Source: Terriglobia bacterium (GTDB lineage Bacteria; Acidobacteriota; Polarisedimenticolia; Polarisedimenticolales; JAIQFR01). Taken from it: a DNA stretch of 40,275 nucleotides. Each line of letters opens with the position of its first letter. Position 1 is the first letter of the stretch. A program made the translations under genes and the position numbers. Location: the NCBI GenBank assembly GCA_020073205.1, contig JAIQFR010000032.1:1-40275 (forward strand), read 5' to 3'. Below are positions 31,394 through 40,180 of this stretch, piece after piece. The notes under the pieces were generated by a model, which was given only the letters and a program-made list of their open reading frames with translations, did no database searches and had not been told where the DNA came from.

Positions 31394-32496
31394 TGACGGC
31401 CGCCGAGGAGCTCTCCCGGCTGGTCGGCACGGCGCCAGCGTGCGAGGCGCTGACCGTGAATCGGGCATCGCTGTACCGCCGGCGGAAGAGGCCGGCATCG
31501 ACGCAGCGTCGTCGCCCGACTCCTTCGCGCGCCCTGACTCTCGTCGAACGCCAGACGGTTCGCGACGCCTTGCACGATCTGCGCTTCGTGGACAAGGCCC
31601 CTGCTCAGATCTACGCCACCTTGCTCGATGAGTCCGTCTACCACTGCTCGATCCGGACGATGTACCGCATCCTCGCCGCCCAGACGGAGGTCCGCGAGCG
31701 CCGCGACCAGCTTTGTCACCCGAGCTACTCGAAGCCCGAGCTGCTCGCCACGGGTCCGAACCAGGTTTGGTCGTGAGACATCACGAAGCTCCTCGGGCCG
31801 GTCAAGTGGACCTACTACTACCTGTACGTGATCCTGGATATCTTCAGCCGGTACGTCGTGGGCTGGATGCTCGCGATCCAGGAGTCCGCTCGACTCGCCA
31901 AGCGCCTGATCGCGGAGACCCTGGCGAAGCAAAAGATCCAGCGGGATCAGCTCACGATCCACGCGGATCGCGGTCCCTCGATGAAGAGCCAGGGCGTCGC
32001 AGTGCTCCTCGCCTCGTTGGGGATCACCAAGACGCACAGCCGACCCCACGTCTCGGACGACAACCCTTACTCCGAGGCCCAGTTCAAGACGATCAAGTAC
32101 TGCCCGAGCTTCCCGGAACGGTTCGGCGGCTACAAGGATGGGCTCGTGTTCTGCCACGGGTTCTTCCGGTACTACAACCACGAACACCGGCACTCGGGCA
32201 TCGGGCTGATGACGCCTTACGCGGTGCATCACGGGCTCGCGCCGCAGATCACCGCGGCGCGGCAAGAGACTCTCCTCGCCGCGTACGCGCGCAATCCCGA
32301 ACGCTTCGTGCGGAAGCCGCCTCGACCGCCCGTTCTGCCCGAGGCGGCTTGGATCAACCCTCCGACGAAGGAAACGACGCTCCACGTTGCCCCAGGATCG
32401 CCGATCGCGACGGCGGACGATGTCTGGGTACCCCCGGATCCGGCGCCTGAGATGATCACGTCGCCGACGCCGCGGACGATCGAGGTGGTTCAGTAA
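31393..32496 (+). pseudogene. IS3-family transposase OrfB, broken by an in-frame TGA
   Basis: 367 codons with one TGA at 31774-31776 (codon 128), in a frame otherwise open from 31393 to 32496. The residues around it are GPNQVWS-stop-DITKLL; the family has WSWDITKL there, so TGG (Trp) became TGA. The stop falls one codon before the first catalytic Asp. The rest of the DDE core is intact: HADRGPS (second Asp) and YSEAQFKT (Glu), 35 residues apart, then FRYYNHEHRHSGIGL. Other genes in the window end in TGA, so the code is standard and the element cannot move by itself. Only one base separates it from a working copy, which implies recent decay or a sequence error. Confidence 0.9.
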
Positions 32497-32529
32497 ATGA
32501 CTGCGGTCGGTGTCTCAAAGTCGTTGACA

Positions 32530-32793
32530 CGCTCCGTGGAGGCGTTGCACGGCAGGCGGTGAACGGCGCCAACGAAACCTGATGCGCCCTTATGGCGGTA
32601 TCCGGTCGGCAGCGTTCCCGTTGAGAAGCCGGGGACCCCACAGCATGTGGTGGAAGATCTGGTCCGGGTGTAGCGCGCCAGCGAGACTTACCCGGCTTGG
32701 TAAACGCCTTCAGGGCGCCGAGACAAACACGCGGACCGACGCGCTGACGCCGAGGGCCCGAGGCGTGCGTTGTCGGCATGAACGGAGGCGGGC
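32530..32793. other. Intergenic region, no gene seen
   Basis: About 260 bases between the IS right end and the HNH remnant; no credible frame or repeat. Confidence 0.4.
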
Positions 32794-33027
32794 CTACTCC
32801 CACTTGTCCTTCTGCTTCGCCGCCTCCTTCGTCTGCCATTGCATGTTCGCGGGATCGTCAGCGCCGCGTTCCTTGAGTGGCCTGATGTGGTCTATGACGT
32901 AGCCGGGGCAGCGGGCGGTGGTCTCACCGGTCGAGGGACCAGGGTGCCAGGGGGTCGCCAGTGGTGGCGGGCGCGCACAGTCGCGGCCCGTCGCACGCGG
33001 CAACTGGGTGAGGCTCCGGTACGGCAA
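32794..33027 (-). pseudogene. HNH endonuclease 3'-end remnant, copy 2 (best preserved)
   Basis: The last about 40 codons are clearly a short HNH nuclease: ARCPGYVIDHIRPLKERGAD, DPANMQWQTKEAAKQKDKWE and a stop. DH is the HNH His and NMQWQ holds the Asn of the family. The front (MPYRSLTQLPRATGRD...) does not match the usual basic N-terminal half, so the gene is cut in front of the domain. DNA around GTAGCCGGGGCAGCGGGCGG is repeated at 34450. Confidence 0.65.
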
Positions 33028-33111
33028 CCCGGATTCTTCCGCTTGCTTACCGCCGTCCGAACTCCTTTCGAACTGGTCTGCCGCCTCTTCCGCGAATAGA
33101 CTGAGGGGACT

Positions 33112-34308
33112 ATGAGTAAGAACAAGCCCGGCACGGATGGGTGGAAGACGCAGGCCAAGTACTGGAAGTCGCTACCGCCGGGCGCCACAGCGCTAATACT
33201 GGGGGGCGTCTTCTGCTTGTTTGCTGCACTCGGCCTGGTCATCGGCATCATCAATGCCGAGGTGATGACGACTGGCCATGCGCTGATCCAGGCATTGCTT
33301 GCGGGAGGCTTCGCCATCGTCTGGGCCGTGGCGGGCTTTCGACGCATCATCGGGTTGATGATCGTCATATTTCCCGTGCAGTTCGTAGCGAACTTTGCCC
33401 TCAGCCACATGTTTGCCCGCGTCCCCGAGCTCACGGCTACCGTCTCCGGCCATGCGGCGTTGATGCTCCGACTTCGGGCAGAAGGCGTGCTGGCCATGGT
33501 GATGATCGTCGCTGGTTACGTTCTGGTAGTCATGTTCATCCGCAAGGAAGGACTGCGCGTGTTCGGCGCTATGACCGAGGTGCGGCTGGCAAGAGAGGTG
33601 CAACAGGCGCTGGTGCCGGCATTGTCACGCAAGATCGGGGAGTATGAGCTATTCGGAGTTTCCGTTCCCAGCGGCGAAGTTGGTGGAGACCTGGTGGACG
33701 TGATGGAGGGTTCAGCCGGCTGGACGGCCTACGTCGCTGATGTCGCTGGCCATGGCGTGTCCGCTGGAATGCTCATGGCCATGATCAAGAGCGCCGCCCG
33801 CACGCGCTCGTCCAACGGGACCCTCGCCGACCTACTTTGCAATCTCAACCGGGTGTTCTTGTCCGTGGCCGCGCCGAACGTCTTCGTGACCTTCGCCGGT
33901 ATCGCCAGCGCCGGTGGTCCCGAACTCACCTTCGCGCTCGCCGGTCATCTGCCCGTTCTGCATTACAGCAAGCGCCTGGGATCGGTGGAGGAGCGGTCCG
34001 TCTCCAACTTGCCGCTGGGGATTCTGCCGAGTGCCGAGTTTGCCACCGCGTCCATCATCTGCGAACCGGGAGACATGCTGGCGATCGTGACCGACGGCCT
34101 TACGGAGACCTCCGACGAACACGCGCAGGAGCTCGGTCTGGGGCCGCTGAAGACAGCTTTCCTCGAATCCGCCGCCGCTCCCCTGGAGCAGGTCGTGGAC
34201 ACGCTGCGCAGAACATCTTTGAAGCAGGGAGAACAGGTGGATGATCAAACCGTGCTGCTCGTGCGCAGGGATGATCGAGCTTACGAAAACAAATGGGAGC
34301 AAGTATGA
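33112..34308 (+). CDS. Membrane-bound SpoIIE-type PP2C phosphatase
   Basis: 398 residues, ATG at 33112. Four membrane helices at about residues 23-46, 57-76, 78-98 and 124-143, then a short linker and a cytoplasmic PPM/SpoIIE domain. Mn2+/Mg2+ ligands are visible: GEVGGDLVDV (D193), VADVAGHGVSAGMLMAMIKS (D210), and the late VTDGLTETSD and DDQTVLLVRR. Such phosphatases dephosphorylate anti-anti-sigma factors (STAS proteins) in partner-switching control, so the membrane part may sense an envelope signal. No anti-sigma or STAS gene is adjacent. It is flanked by HNH remnants on both sides and not clearly in an operon. Confidence 0.88.
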   Translation: MSKNKPGTDGWKTQAKYWKSLPPGATALILGGVFCLFAALGLVIGIINAEVMTTGHALIQALLAGGFAIVWAVAGFRRIIGLMIVIFPVQFVANFALSHMFARVPELTATVSGHAALMLRLRAEGVLAMVMIVAGYVLVVMFIRKEGLRVFGAMTEVRLAREVQQALVPALSRKIGEYELFGVSVPSGEVGGDLVDVMEGSAGWTAYVADVAGHGVSAGMLMAMIKSAARTRSSNGTLADLLCNLNRVFLSVAAPNVFVTFAGIASAGGPELTFALAGHLPVLHYSKRLGSVEERSVSNLPLGILPSAEFATASIICEPGDMLAIVTDGLTETSDEHAQELGLGPLKTAFLESAAAPLEQVVDTLRRTSLKQGEQVDDQTVLLVRRDDRAYENKWEQV

Positions 34309-34349
34309 GAGTCCGTCTCCGTTCTCGAGCCGACCGGAATCGCAGCAGG

Positions 34350-34480
34350 CGTCCTGCCGATACTCCCACTCATCCTTCGCCTTCTCGACCTGCCCGTCTC
34401 GTCCGCTCCGCCCTCCTCCACCGCCTCGCCGTGGTCGATCACGTAGCCGGGGCAGCGGGCGGCGGTGACCGGCAAGCGGA
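34350..34480 (-). pseudogene. HNH endonuclease 3'-end remnant, copy 3 (degenerate)
   Basis: On the minus strand TAARCPGYVIDHGEAVEEGG and ADETGRSRRR correspond to the start of the HNH domain in copy 2; the helix after it has shifted frame. DNA shares GTAGCCGGGGCAGCGGGCGG with copy 2 and CTCCCACT with both others. It is dead. Confidence 0.6.
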
Positions 34481-34590
34481 CAACCCCCATCTCATTCCTT
34501 GCAAGCCGGAAGCCGCTGACTGCTTTTAGCTTGACTACCGCGTCCTCGATGCGTACATAGGGAGCATCTACGCATCTGGGGGGCACTCCC
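34478..34590 (+). promoter_or_regulatory. Promoter module, copy 2 (TTGACT-17-TACATA)
   Basis: TTGACT at 34531-34536 and TACATA at 34554-34559, 17 bases apart. It lies 32-60 bases before the ATG of the FG-GAP gene and drives it in all likelihood. A G-run (about 34578-34583) serves as ribosome binding site. It is homologous to the module at 30472. Confidence 0.75.
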
Positions 34591-37500
34591 ATGCGAAACG
34601 CAAGCGTGTCTCTCATCATTGCTTTGGTCGCACCATCGCTGGTCGGGTTTGCGTCGCTGGCCGGGCGGCCGATCGACGCGGATCGGTCCGGTGACCTCGA
34701 ATCGAAGAACCCGGGGAATCACGAATCGGCCGCGGGTGACGTGCCGGCCGAGTGGTGGACTTCGGTCCAGGGGAGCATTCGCGACACGGAGTACCAGATC
34801 ACCTGGAAGGACGCAACCGTCTTAACGGACCTCCCTGCGGGGTGGCACGCGCCCAACCGAGCGCACAACTTCCGGACGTACTTCGCCACGCGCGGAATTC
34901 GCGTCGTCCCACGAACGGAGGAGACGCCGCCGTGGGAGTGGGGGCTGGCGCTCCGCGGCTACGGCCGGGGCGACCTGGTGCGGACGGTCGCGGAGGCGTC
35001 CGTTCGTCCGGTCGGGAACCGGATCGAGTACGCGCGGGGCCGGATCGTGGAGTGGTACGAGAACGCGCCGCGGGGACTGGAGGAGGGGTTCACGCTGGCG
35101 TCGCGCCCCGAGGAATCGTTCGGCGATGCGGTCGAAGCCTTCGAGAACACGGCTCCACCGAGAGGACCGCAGGCCGACCTTCTCGACGCGGCGCGGAGTG
35201 ATCGGGCGGTCTTCGTGCAGCTCGCGCTGACGGGAACGCTCGGCCCCGCGTTCAGCACGGACGGGCAGGCGATCGACTTCCGGACGCCGGGCGGGGTGAA
35301 CGTGGTGCACTTCGCGGCGCTGCGGGTGAGGGACGCGCGTGGGCGGGAGTTGCCGGCGTGGATGGAGGGGTTCGCGGCGATCGGCGCGCGGACGATCCGG
35401 ATCGTGTTCGACGACACGGACGCAGCGTATCCCGTGACGATAGACCCGGTGGCAACGAGCCCCGCCTGGACGGGCGAGAGTCATCAGGCATCCGCCTACT
35501 TCGGCATCTCCGTCGCCACGGCTGGGGACGTTAACGGCGACGGCTACTCGGACGTCATCGTCGGGGCCCCATACTACGACAACGGCCAGACGAATGAAGG
35601 GCGGGCCTTCGTGTATCTCGGCTCGGCCTCGGGCCTCGCTTCCACCCCCGCCTGGACGGCCGAGAGCGACCAGGCATCCGCCTACTTCGGCTGGTCCGCC
35701 GCGACGGCGGGAGACGTCGACGAGGACGGCTACTCGGACGTCATCGTCGGGGCCTACCAGTACGACAACGGCCAGACGAATGAAGGGCGGGCCTACGTCT
35801 ATCTCGGCTCGGCCTCGGGCCTCGCCTCCTCCCCCGCCTGGACTGCCGAGAGCGACCAGGCAACCGCCGGCTTCGGCTATTCCGTCGCGACGGCAGGTGA
35901 CGTCAACGGGGACGGCTACTCGGACGTCATCGTCGGGGCCTTCCTTTACTCCAACGGCCAGGCCCACGAGGGGCGCGCCTCCGTCTATCTCGGCTCGCCA
36001 TCGGGCCTCTCTTCCAGTCCCGCCTGGTCGGCCGAGAGCGACCAGGCGAACGCCCACTTCGGTGCGTCCGTCGCGACGGCGGGGGACGTCAACGGGGACG
36101 GCTACTCGGATGTGATCGTCGGTGCCGAACTGTACGACAACGGCCAGACGGACGAGGGGCGGGCCTACGTGTACCTCGGTTCGGCCTCGGGCCTCTCTTC
36201 CACGCCCGCCTGGGCGGCGGAGAGCAACCAGACAGCCGCCTACTTCGGCCAGTTCGTCGCGACGGCGGGGGATATCAACGGCGACGGCTACTCGGACGTC
36301 ATCGTCGGGGCCCCCGGTTACGACAACGGCGAGACGGACGAGGGGCGCGCCTACGTCTATCTCGGTTCGCCATCGGGCCTCGCTTCCACCCCCGCCTGGA
36401 CGGCCGAGAGCGACCAGGAAGGCGGCTACTTCGGCTGGTCCGTCGCGCTGGCGGGGGACGTCAACGGGGATGGCTACTCGGACGTCGTCGTCGGGGCCTA
36501 CGAGTACGACAACGGCCAGGAGAACGAGGGGCGGGCCTACGTCTATCTCGGCTCGGCCTGGGGCCTCGCTTCCACCCCCGCCTGGACGGCCGAGGGCAAC
36601 CAGACAGGCGCCGACTTTGGCTATTCCGTCGCGACGGCAGGTGACGTCAACGGGGACGGCTACTCGGACGTCATCGTCGGGGCGTTCTATTACAACAATG
36701 GCGAGACGGACGAGGGGCGGGCCTACGTCTATCTCGGCTCGCCATCGGGCCTCGCGTCCACCCCCGCCTGGCGGGCCGAGAGCAACCAGGCAAGCGCCTA
36801 CTTCGGCTGGTCCGCCGCGACGGCGGGAGACGTCAACGGGGACGGCTACTCGGACGTCATCGTCGGGGCCTACCAGTACGACAATGGCGAGACGGACGAG
36901 GGGCGCGCCTACGTCTATCTCGGCTCGCCATCGGGCCTCGCTTCCACGCCCGCCTGGACGGCCGAGAGCGACCAGGCATCCGCCGGCTTCGGCTTCTCCG
37001 TCGCCACGGCGGGGGACGTCAACGGGGACGGCTACTCGGACGTCATCGTCGGGGCCCCATACTACGACAACGGCGAGGCGGAGGAGGGGCGGGCCTTCGT
37101 GTATCTCGGCTCGGCCTCGGGCCTCGCTTCCTCCCCAGCCTGGATGGCCGAGAGCGACCGAGCATTCGCCTACTTCGGCTGGTCCGCCGCAACGGCGGGG
37201 GATGTCAACGGGGACGGCTACTCGGACGTCATCGTCGGGGCCCCATACTACGACAACGGCCAGACGAATGAAGGGCGGGCCTTCGTGTATCTCGGCTCGG
37301 CCTCGGGCCTCGCTTCCACCCCCGCCTGGACGGCCGAGAGCGACATGGCCAACGCCTACTTCGGCAGCTCCGTCGCGACGGCGGGGGACGCCAACGGGGA
37401 CGGCTACTCGGACGTCATCGTCGGGGCCGACAGTTACACCAACGGCCAGGCGGGAGAGGGCCGGGCCTTCGTCTACTACGGCAACGGTGGCCTCGGCCCG

Positions 37501-38235
37501 GCATTGCGGCCGCAGCAACGACGCTCCGATGACTCCGCGCCCATAGCGCCACTCGGCGCGTCCGACGCATTCGACAGCTTCCGCTTGGCGGCGCGCGGTC
37601 GAACCCCCTTCGGCCGAGGCAACGTCAAGCTGGAGTGGGAGGTCAAGCCGCTCGGCACTCCCTTCGACGGCACCGGCGCGCAGGCGGGCGCCTCCTGGAT
37701 GGACACCGGGACCGCGGGCGCGGCGCTCGATGAGCTCGCCACGTCTCTGACACCGCAGACGCTCTATCACTGGCGTGTCCGGCTTCGTTACCACCTCGCG
37801 ACGTCACCATTCCAGCACCGCAGCCGCTGGCTGACCGTCCCCTGGAACGGCTGGCAGGAGGCCGACCTGCGGACGTTGGCGCCAGCTACGCCTGCGGGCC
37901 GGGTGCCTGACGGCGCGACGGGCACTGCGCTTCAAGTGACCAGGTCGGGAGGCGCCGATATCAACCTGACCTGGGGTCCGTCGTGCCTGGCGGCGGACAC
38001 CGACTACGGGATCTACGAGGGCTCGCTCGGCGCCTTCTATAGCCACACCTCACGCTTCTGCAGCACCGACGGCGCGACGACGACAACGTTCACGCCGAAC
38101 GCGGGAAGCACCTACTACTTGGTCGTCCCGCGCAACGCGAGCTGGGAGGGCTCCTACGGCACGGACAGCGCCGGCGTCGAGCGGCCGCCCGCCGCGGCCG
38201 CCTGTCTACCGCAACTGATCGGGACCTGTCCATAA
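34591..38235 (+). CDS. Large secreted FG-GAP/integrin-like repeat protein
   Basis: 1214 residues with a signal peptide (MRNASVSLIIALVAPSLVGF). Residues about 45-290 form an N-terminal domain often seen before such repeats (YQITWKDATVLTDLP, HAPNRAHNFRTYFATRGIRV, PPWEWGLALRGYGRGD). Residues about 293-966 are 11 FG-GAP units of about 62 residues, each YFGxSxATAGDVNGDGYSDV, IVGAxxYDNGQTNEGRAxVY and LGSxSGLASTPAWTAES. The DxNGDGxxD loops bind Ca2+. A seven-bladed propeller needs seven units, so 11 means one and a half propellers or a longer solenoid. The last about 120 residues hold the shared C-terminal domain (YGIYEGSLGAFYS, YYLVVPRNASWEGSYGTDSA, final CP). It is likely a surface or extracellular adhesion protein. 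The transposase and hicA genes follow, not an operon. Confidence 0.9.
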   Translation: MRNASVSLIIALVAPSLVGFASLAGRPIDADRSGDLESKNPGNHESAAGDVPAEWWTSVQGSIRDTEYQITWKDATVLTDLPAGWHAPNRAHNFRTYFATRGIRVVPRTEETPPWEWGLALRGYGRGDLVRTVAEASVRPVGNRIEYARGRIVEWYENAPRGLEEGFTLASRPEESFGDAVEAFENTAPPRGPQADLLDAARSDRAVFVQLALTGTLGPAFSTDGQAIDFRTPGGVNVVHFAALRVRDARGRELPAWMEGFAAIGARTIRIVFDDTDAAYPVTIDPVATSPAWTGESHQASAYFGISVATAGDVNGDGYSDVIVGAPYYDNGQTNEGRAFVYLGSASGLASTPAWTAESDQASAYFGWSAATAGDVDEDGYSDVIVGAYQYDNGQTNEGRAYVYLGSASGLASSPAWTAESDQATAGFGYSVATAGDVNGDGYSDVIVGAFLYSNGQAHEGRASVYLGSPSGLSSSPAWSAESDQANAHFGASVATAGDVNGDGYSDVIVGAELYDNGQTDEGRAYVYLGSASGLSSTPAWAAESNQTAAYFGQFVATAGDINGDGYSDVIVGAPGYDNGETDEGRAYVYLGSPSGLASTPAWTAESDQEGGYFGWSVALAGDVNGDGYSDVVVGAYEYDNGQENEGRAYVYLGSAWGLASTPAWTAEGNQTGADFGYSVATAGDVNGDGYSDVIVGAFYYNNGETDEGRAYVYLGSPSGLASTPAWRAESNQASAYFGWSAATAGDVNGDGYSDVIVGAYQYDNGETDEGRAYVYLGSPSGLASTPAWTAESDQASAGFGFSVATAGDVNGDGYSDVIVGAPYYDNGEAEEGRAFVYLGSASGLASSPAWMAESDRAFAYFGWSAATAGDVNGDGYSDVIVGAPYYDNGQTNEGRAFVYLGSASGLASTPAWTAESDMANAYFGSSVATAGDANGDGYSDVIVGADSYTNGQAGEGRAFVYYGNGGLGPALRPQQRRSDDSAPIAPLGASDAFDSFRLAARGRTPFGRGNVKLEWEVKPLGTPFDGTGAQAGASWMDTGTAGAALDELATSLTPQTLYHWRVRLRYHLATSPFQHRSRWLTVPWNGWQEADLRTLAPATPAGRVPDGATGTALQVTRSGGADINLTWGPSCLAADTDYGIYEGSLGAFYSHTSRFCSTDGATTTTFTPNAGSTYYLVVPRNASWEGSYGTDSAGVERPPAAAACLPQLIGTCP
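35465..37490 (+). repeat. Tandem 186-bp repeat, about 11 copies
   Basis: Each unit encodes one FG-GAP module. DNA identity between units is high, for example GACGGCTACTCGGACGTCAT recurs nearly unchanged in most, pointing to recent expansion or gene conversion. This array will be prone to assembly error and copy-number change. Confidence 0.9.
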
Positions 38236-38686
38236 CGCGGACGCGAAGTGCTGCGGAGGGTTCTCCGAGCGGGCGAGAGGAACCGACGCACGCGGCAGAC
38301 GTGTTAGGCGAAGGTGTGCGTGGTGTGTTGCGCCAGTGAAAGTCCGCCTTTGGAAAACGCGGCAGCGATGTGATGTTCTCCGGCGAGCTCTCCGCGCGGC
38401 GCGTAATGTGGCAAGAAAGCTTGCCGATCCGCCATCCCTACTGACCCGGTGGAGTTGTGAAGTCTGAGCCGGGTGGGGTATAGGGGTCCAGCGAAAGTAG
38501 TGCTCGAAAAGCCGGACATTCGTGAGGGCAAAAGGCAGGAAAAAGGAAGGCGACGTGGCGCCCGAGCTCGCGCCACCGGGGCACAGGGAGTGGCACGCCC
38601 GGGCTGGTCGCGGGTTCCGCGGGCTTCGGTCGCGGTTCGGAGAAGACCGATCCTCGGACTGCAGGAAACTGGACGTTCGAAGTCGC
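38236..38686 (+). other. Gene-free region with a possible group II intron 5' scar
   Basis: About 450 bases without a gene. GTGTGCG at 38314 begins a stretch with CCAGTGAAAGTCC at 38333-38345, resembling the start (GTGYG) and early domain I (GTGAAAGTCC) of bacterial group II introns. There is no reverse transcriptase and no domain V by eye. Speculative. Confidence 0.25.
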
Positions 38687-40027
38687 CTACGCGACGCGCT
38701 TCAACGAGACGATTGGGAGATGCCGGCGACCGGCCTGATGTGCGACGTCGAGTTCGAGGAGGGCTCCGGGCCTGCTACGGACCAGCGCGCGTGGGCGCGC
38801 ACACCCGGATCGACGAGGCCAGCGATCTCGCGGTTCGAAGCGGGGCTGCCTGCACGCGGGGAATCTTCCAAAGTAGATCTCGTCGGGGGTTCTGCCGACA
38901 AATCGCGAGTGCGGGCGAACTCCGTTGTACCAGTCGACGTACAGCCCGAGCTCGTGCTGGAGAGCTGCCGACCGGTACGGTACGACGTGGAGTCGACGGG
39001 TACACTCGGTCTTCACGGTTCGGATGAACCGCTCGATTACCGCGAGGCTGCCGTACTTCCCGATTGCTCCGAAGCGCTGGGCGATTCCGCGCCGTCGGCA
39101 CCGCTCTTGGAACGCGGCGGCGATGAACTGCATGCCCTGATCGGTGATCAGATGCCCCGGTGGACAACCCGCCTTCTTCAAGGTGCGGTCGAGGAACCTC
39201 ATGACGGCGACGGCCGTGGGCTGGCTCTTGAACACCGCAATCCCGACGACGCGCCTGGAGTAGCGGTCGATGGCCATCGCGACCCACCAGCAGAACGGCC
39301 AGCGCTGCGGAAGGGCGAGGGGCATCCACGAGGTCCGGAAGCCGAGGGACGTGGGTACCGTGGTGAAGTCGGCGTGCCAGACGTGATTGGGTCGCTTCGC
39401 GGTTACGGAGCGAGCCACGTCGATGCGGTTGGCGGTGGATTTCGGCCGATCGGGTGGACGGAGCATACGACGCACGGGCGTCGCGCCGAGATGGAGGCCA
39501 GCGCGGGCGAGGACCCGCGCGATCCGGCGCGTTCCCATGGCGGGGCACAGCGCCTTGAATCGCCTTACCAGATACCCGACGAAGTCCGGGAATCGATTCA
39601 CGGGCTCGTGAACTTGAACGAGCGGGTCGGGACCTTCCTCGTCGAGCCGCGCATTCCACGTAGCGACGGAGAGCGGCGTGACGAGAAGACGTCGCGCGGT
39701 TTGGGCGAGGGACCAGCCTCGGGCGGCTCGCAGCTCGAGGATCGCGAGCCTCTCGGTCGGCGAGTAGTGCGGACGGCGCTGGGCCGGGATCCGCTCCATC
39801 CGGGCGTCCTTGATTCGCAGCTCTTCTCGGAGAAGTGCGATTTCGTTCCGGAGCCGGTCGTTCTCGGCCTTGAGCCGGACCCGGGCGTTAAAGTGGTTCT
39901 CGGCGCGGCTGCGGGTCACGGTGAAGACGACGTTGGCCATCGAGACGGCGTGGATCGCCGCGGAACGAACACGCTGGGACCAGCCCTTCGGAAGAGGGAC
40001 GTCGGGTTCGAGGGGTTGGGCGCGCAC
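38687..40027 (-). CDS. Single-ORF DDE transposase (integrase-core type)
   Basis: 446 residues from a GTG at 40027, chosen because GGAGG lies five bases upstream. N-terminal coiled coil (RLKAENDRLRNEIALLREEL) and helix-turn-helix region (LAILELRAARGWSLAQTARR, then LLVTPLSVATWNARLDEEGP). The rve core has HADFTTV, LITDQGMQF and AVIERFIRTV, with 35 residues between the last Asp and Glu. A Gln-Ala-Arg-rich tail follows YVDWYNGVRPHSRF. This layout (one long ORF fusing HTH and DDE core, no separate orfA) is found in IS3-like or ISNCY-type elements and integrase-core proteins. I could not find terminal repeats with confidence. All catalytic residues are present, so it may be active. Confidence 0.85.
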   Translation of the reverse strand: MRAQPLEPDVPLPKGWSQRVRSAAIHAVSMANVVFTVTRSRAENHFNARVRLKAENDRLRNEIALLREELRIKDARMERIPAQRRPHYSPTERLAILELRAARGWSLAQTARRLLVTPLSVATWNARLDEEGPDPLVQVHEPVNRFPDFVGYLVRRFKALCPAMGTRRIARVLARAGLHLGATPVRRMLRPPDRPKSTANRIDVARSVTAKRPNHVWHADFTTVPTSLGFRTSWMPLALPQRWPFCWWVAMAIDRYSRRVVGIAVFKSQPTAVAVMRFLDRTLKKAGCPPGHLITDQGMQFIAAAFQERCRRRGIAQRFGAIGKYGSLAVIERFIRTVKTECTRRLHVVPYRSAALQHELGLYVDWYNGVRPHSRFVGRTPDEIYFGRFPACRQPRFEPRDRWPRRSGCARPRALVRSRPGALLELDVAHQAGRRHLPIVSLKRVA

Positions 40028-40052
40028 CGGAGCCTCCAGTAGAAGAGGACGT

Positions 40053-40090
40053 GCAACCGGTTACGATAAGCGCTTGGAGGGTAACCGCTT
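40053..40090. repeat. Short inverted repeat near the transposase start
   Basis: GGTTAC at about 40058 and GTAACC at about 40080 are complementary, with the palindrome AAGCGCTT between them. It could be part of the transposon end or an operator. Confidence 0.3.
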
Positions 40091-40153
40091 ACGAGGGAGG
40101 ATGCGGACCCCGAGCATCGCCGGACCATCACACCCCACAACCCTGTTGCGCAA

Positions 40154-40171
40154 GTACACGTATAAGTGTAC
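40154..40171 (+). promoter_or_regulatory. Perfect inverted repeat before hicA (operator)
   Basis: GTACAC, six bases (GTATAA), GTGTAC: a perfect palindromic pair ten bases before the hicA ATG. TATAAG inside could be the -10 box. Toxin-antitoxin operons are commonly repressed by the antitoxin at such a site, so this is the likely autoregulation operator. Confidence 0.55.
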
Positions 40172-40180
40172 ATTGACGCT

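Larger units (their letters stand above)
30861..32529 (+). mobile_element. IS3-family element, complete but with a stop in orfB
   Basis: Imperfect 23-bp inverted repeats bound it: left TGCCAACGTACTTGAGACAC with CGA, right its complement (TCGGTGTCTCAAAGTCGTTG with ACA), 19 of 23 matching. Inside are orfA and orfB, overlapping as TGATG. I see no clear target duplication. Length about 1.67 kb, somewhat long for IS3 because both ORFs have extended ends. Confidence 0.8.

Noticed and set aside
31774-31776. TGA read as Trp or Sec (recoding)
   Set aside because: Several confident genes here end in TGA and no SECIS-like need exists in a transposase. A point mutation is simpler.
30781-32385. 534-codon minus-strand frame across the IS3 element
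   Set aside because: It is the antisense of a clear orfA/orfB pair with terminal repeats.
34822-37794. 990-codon open frame on the minus strand opposite the FG-GAP gene
   Set aside because: It mirrors the repeated plus-strand gene; its protein is a low-complexity Arg/Val/Asp repeat with no start signal. The plus strand has a promoter, signal peptide and known repeats.
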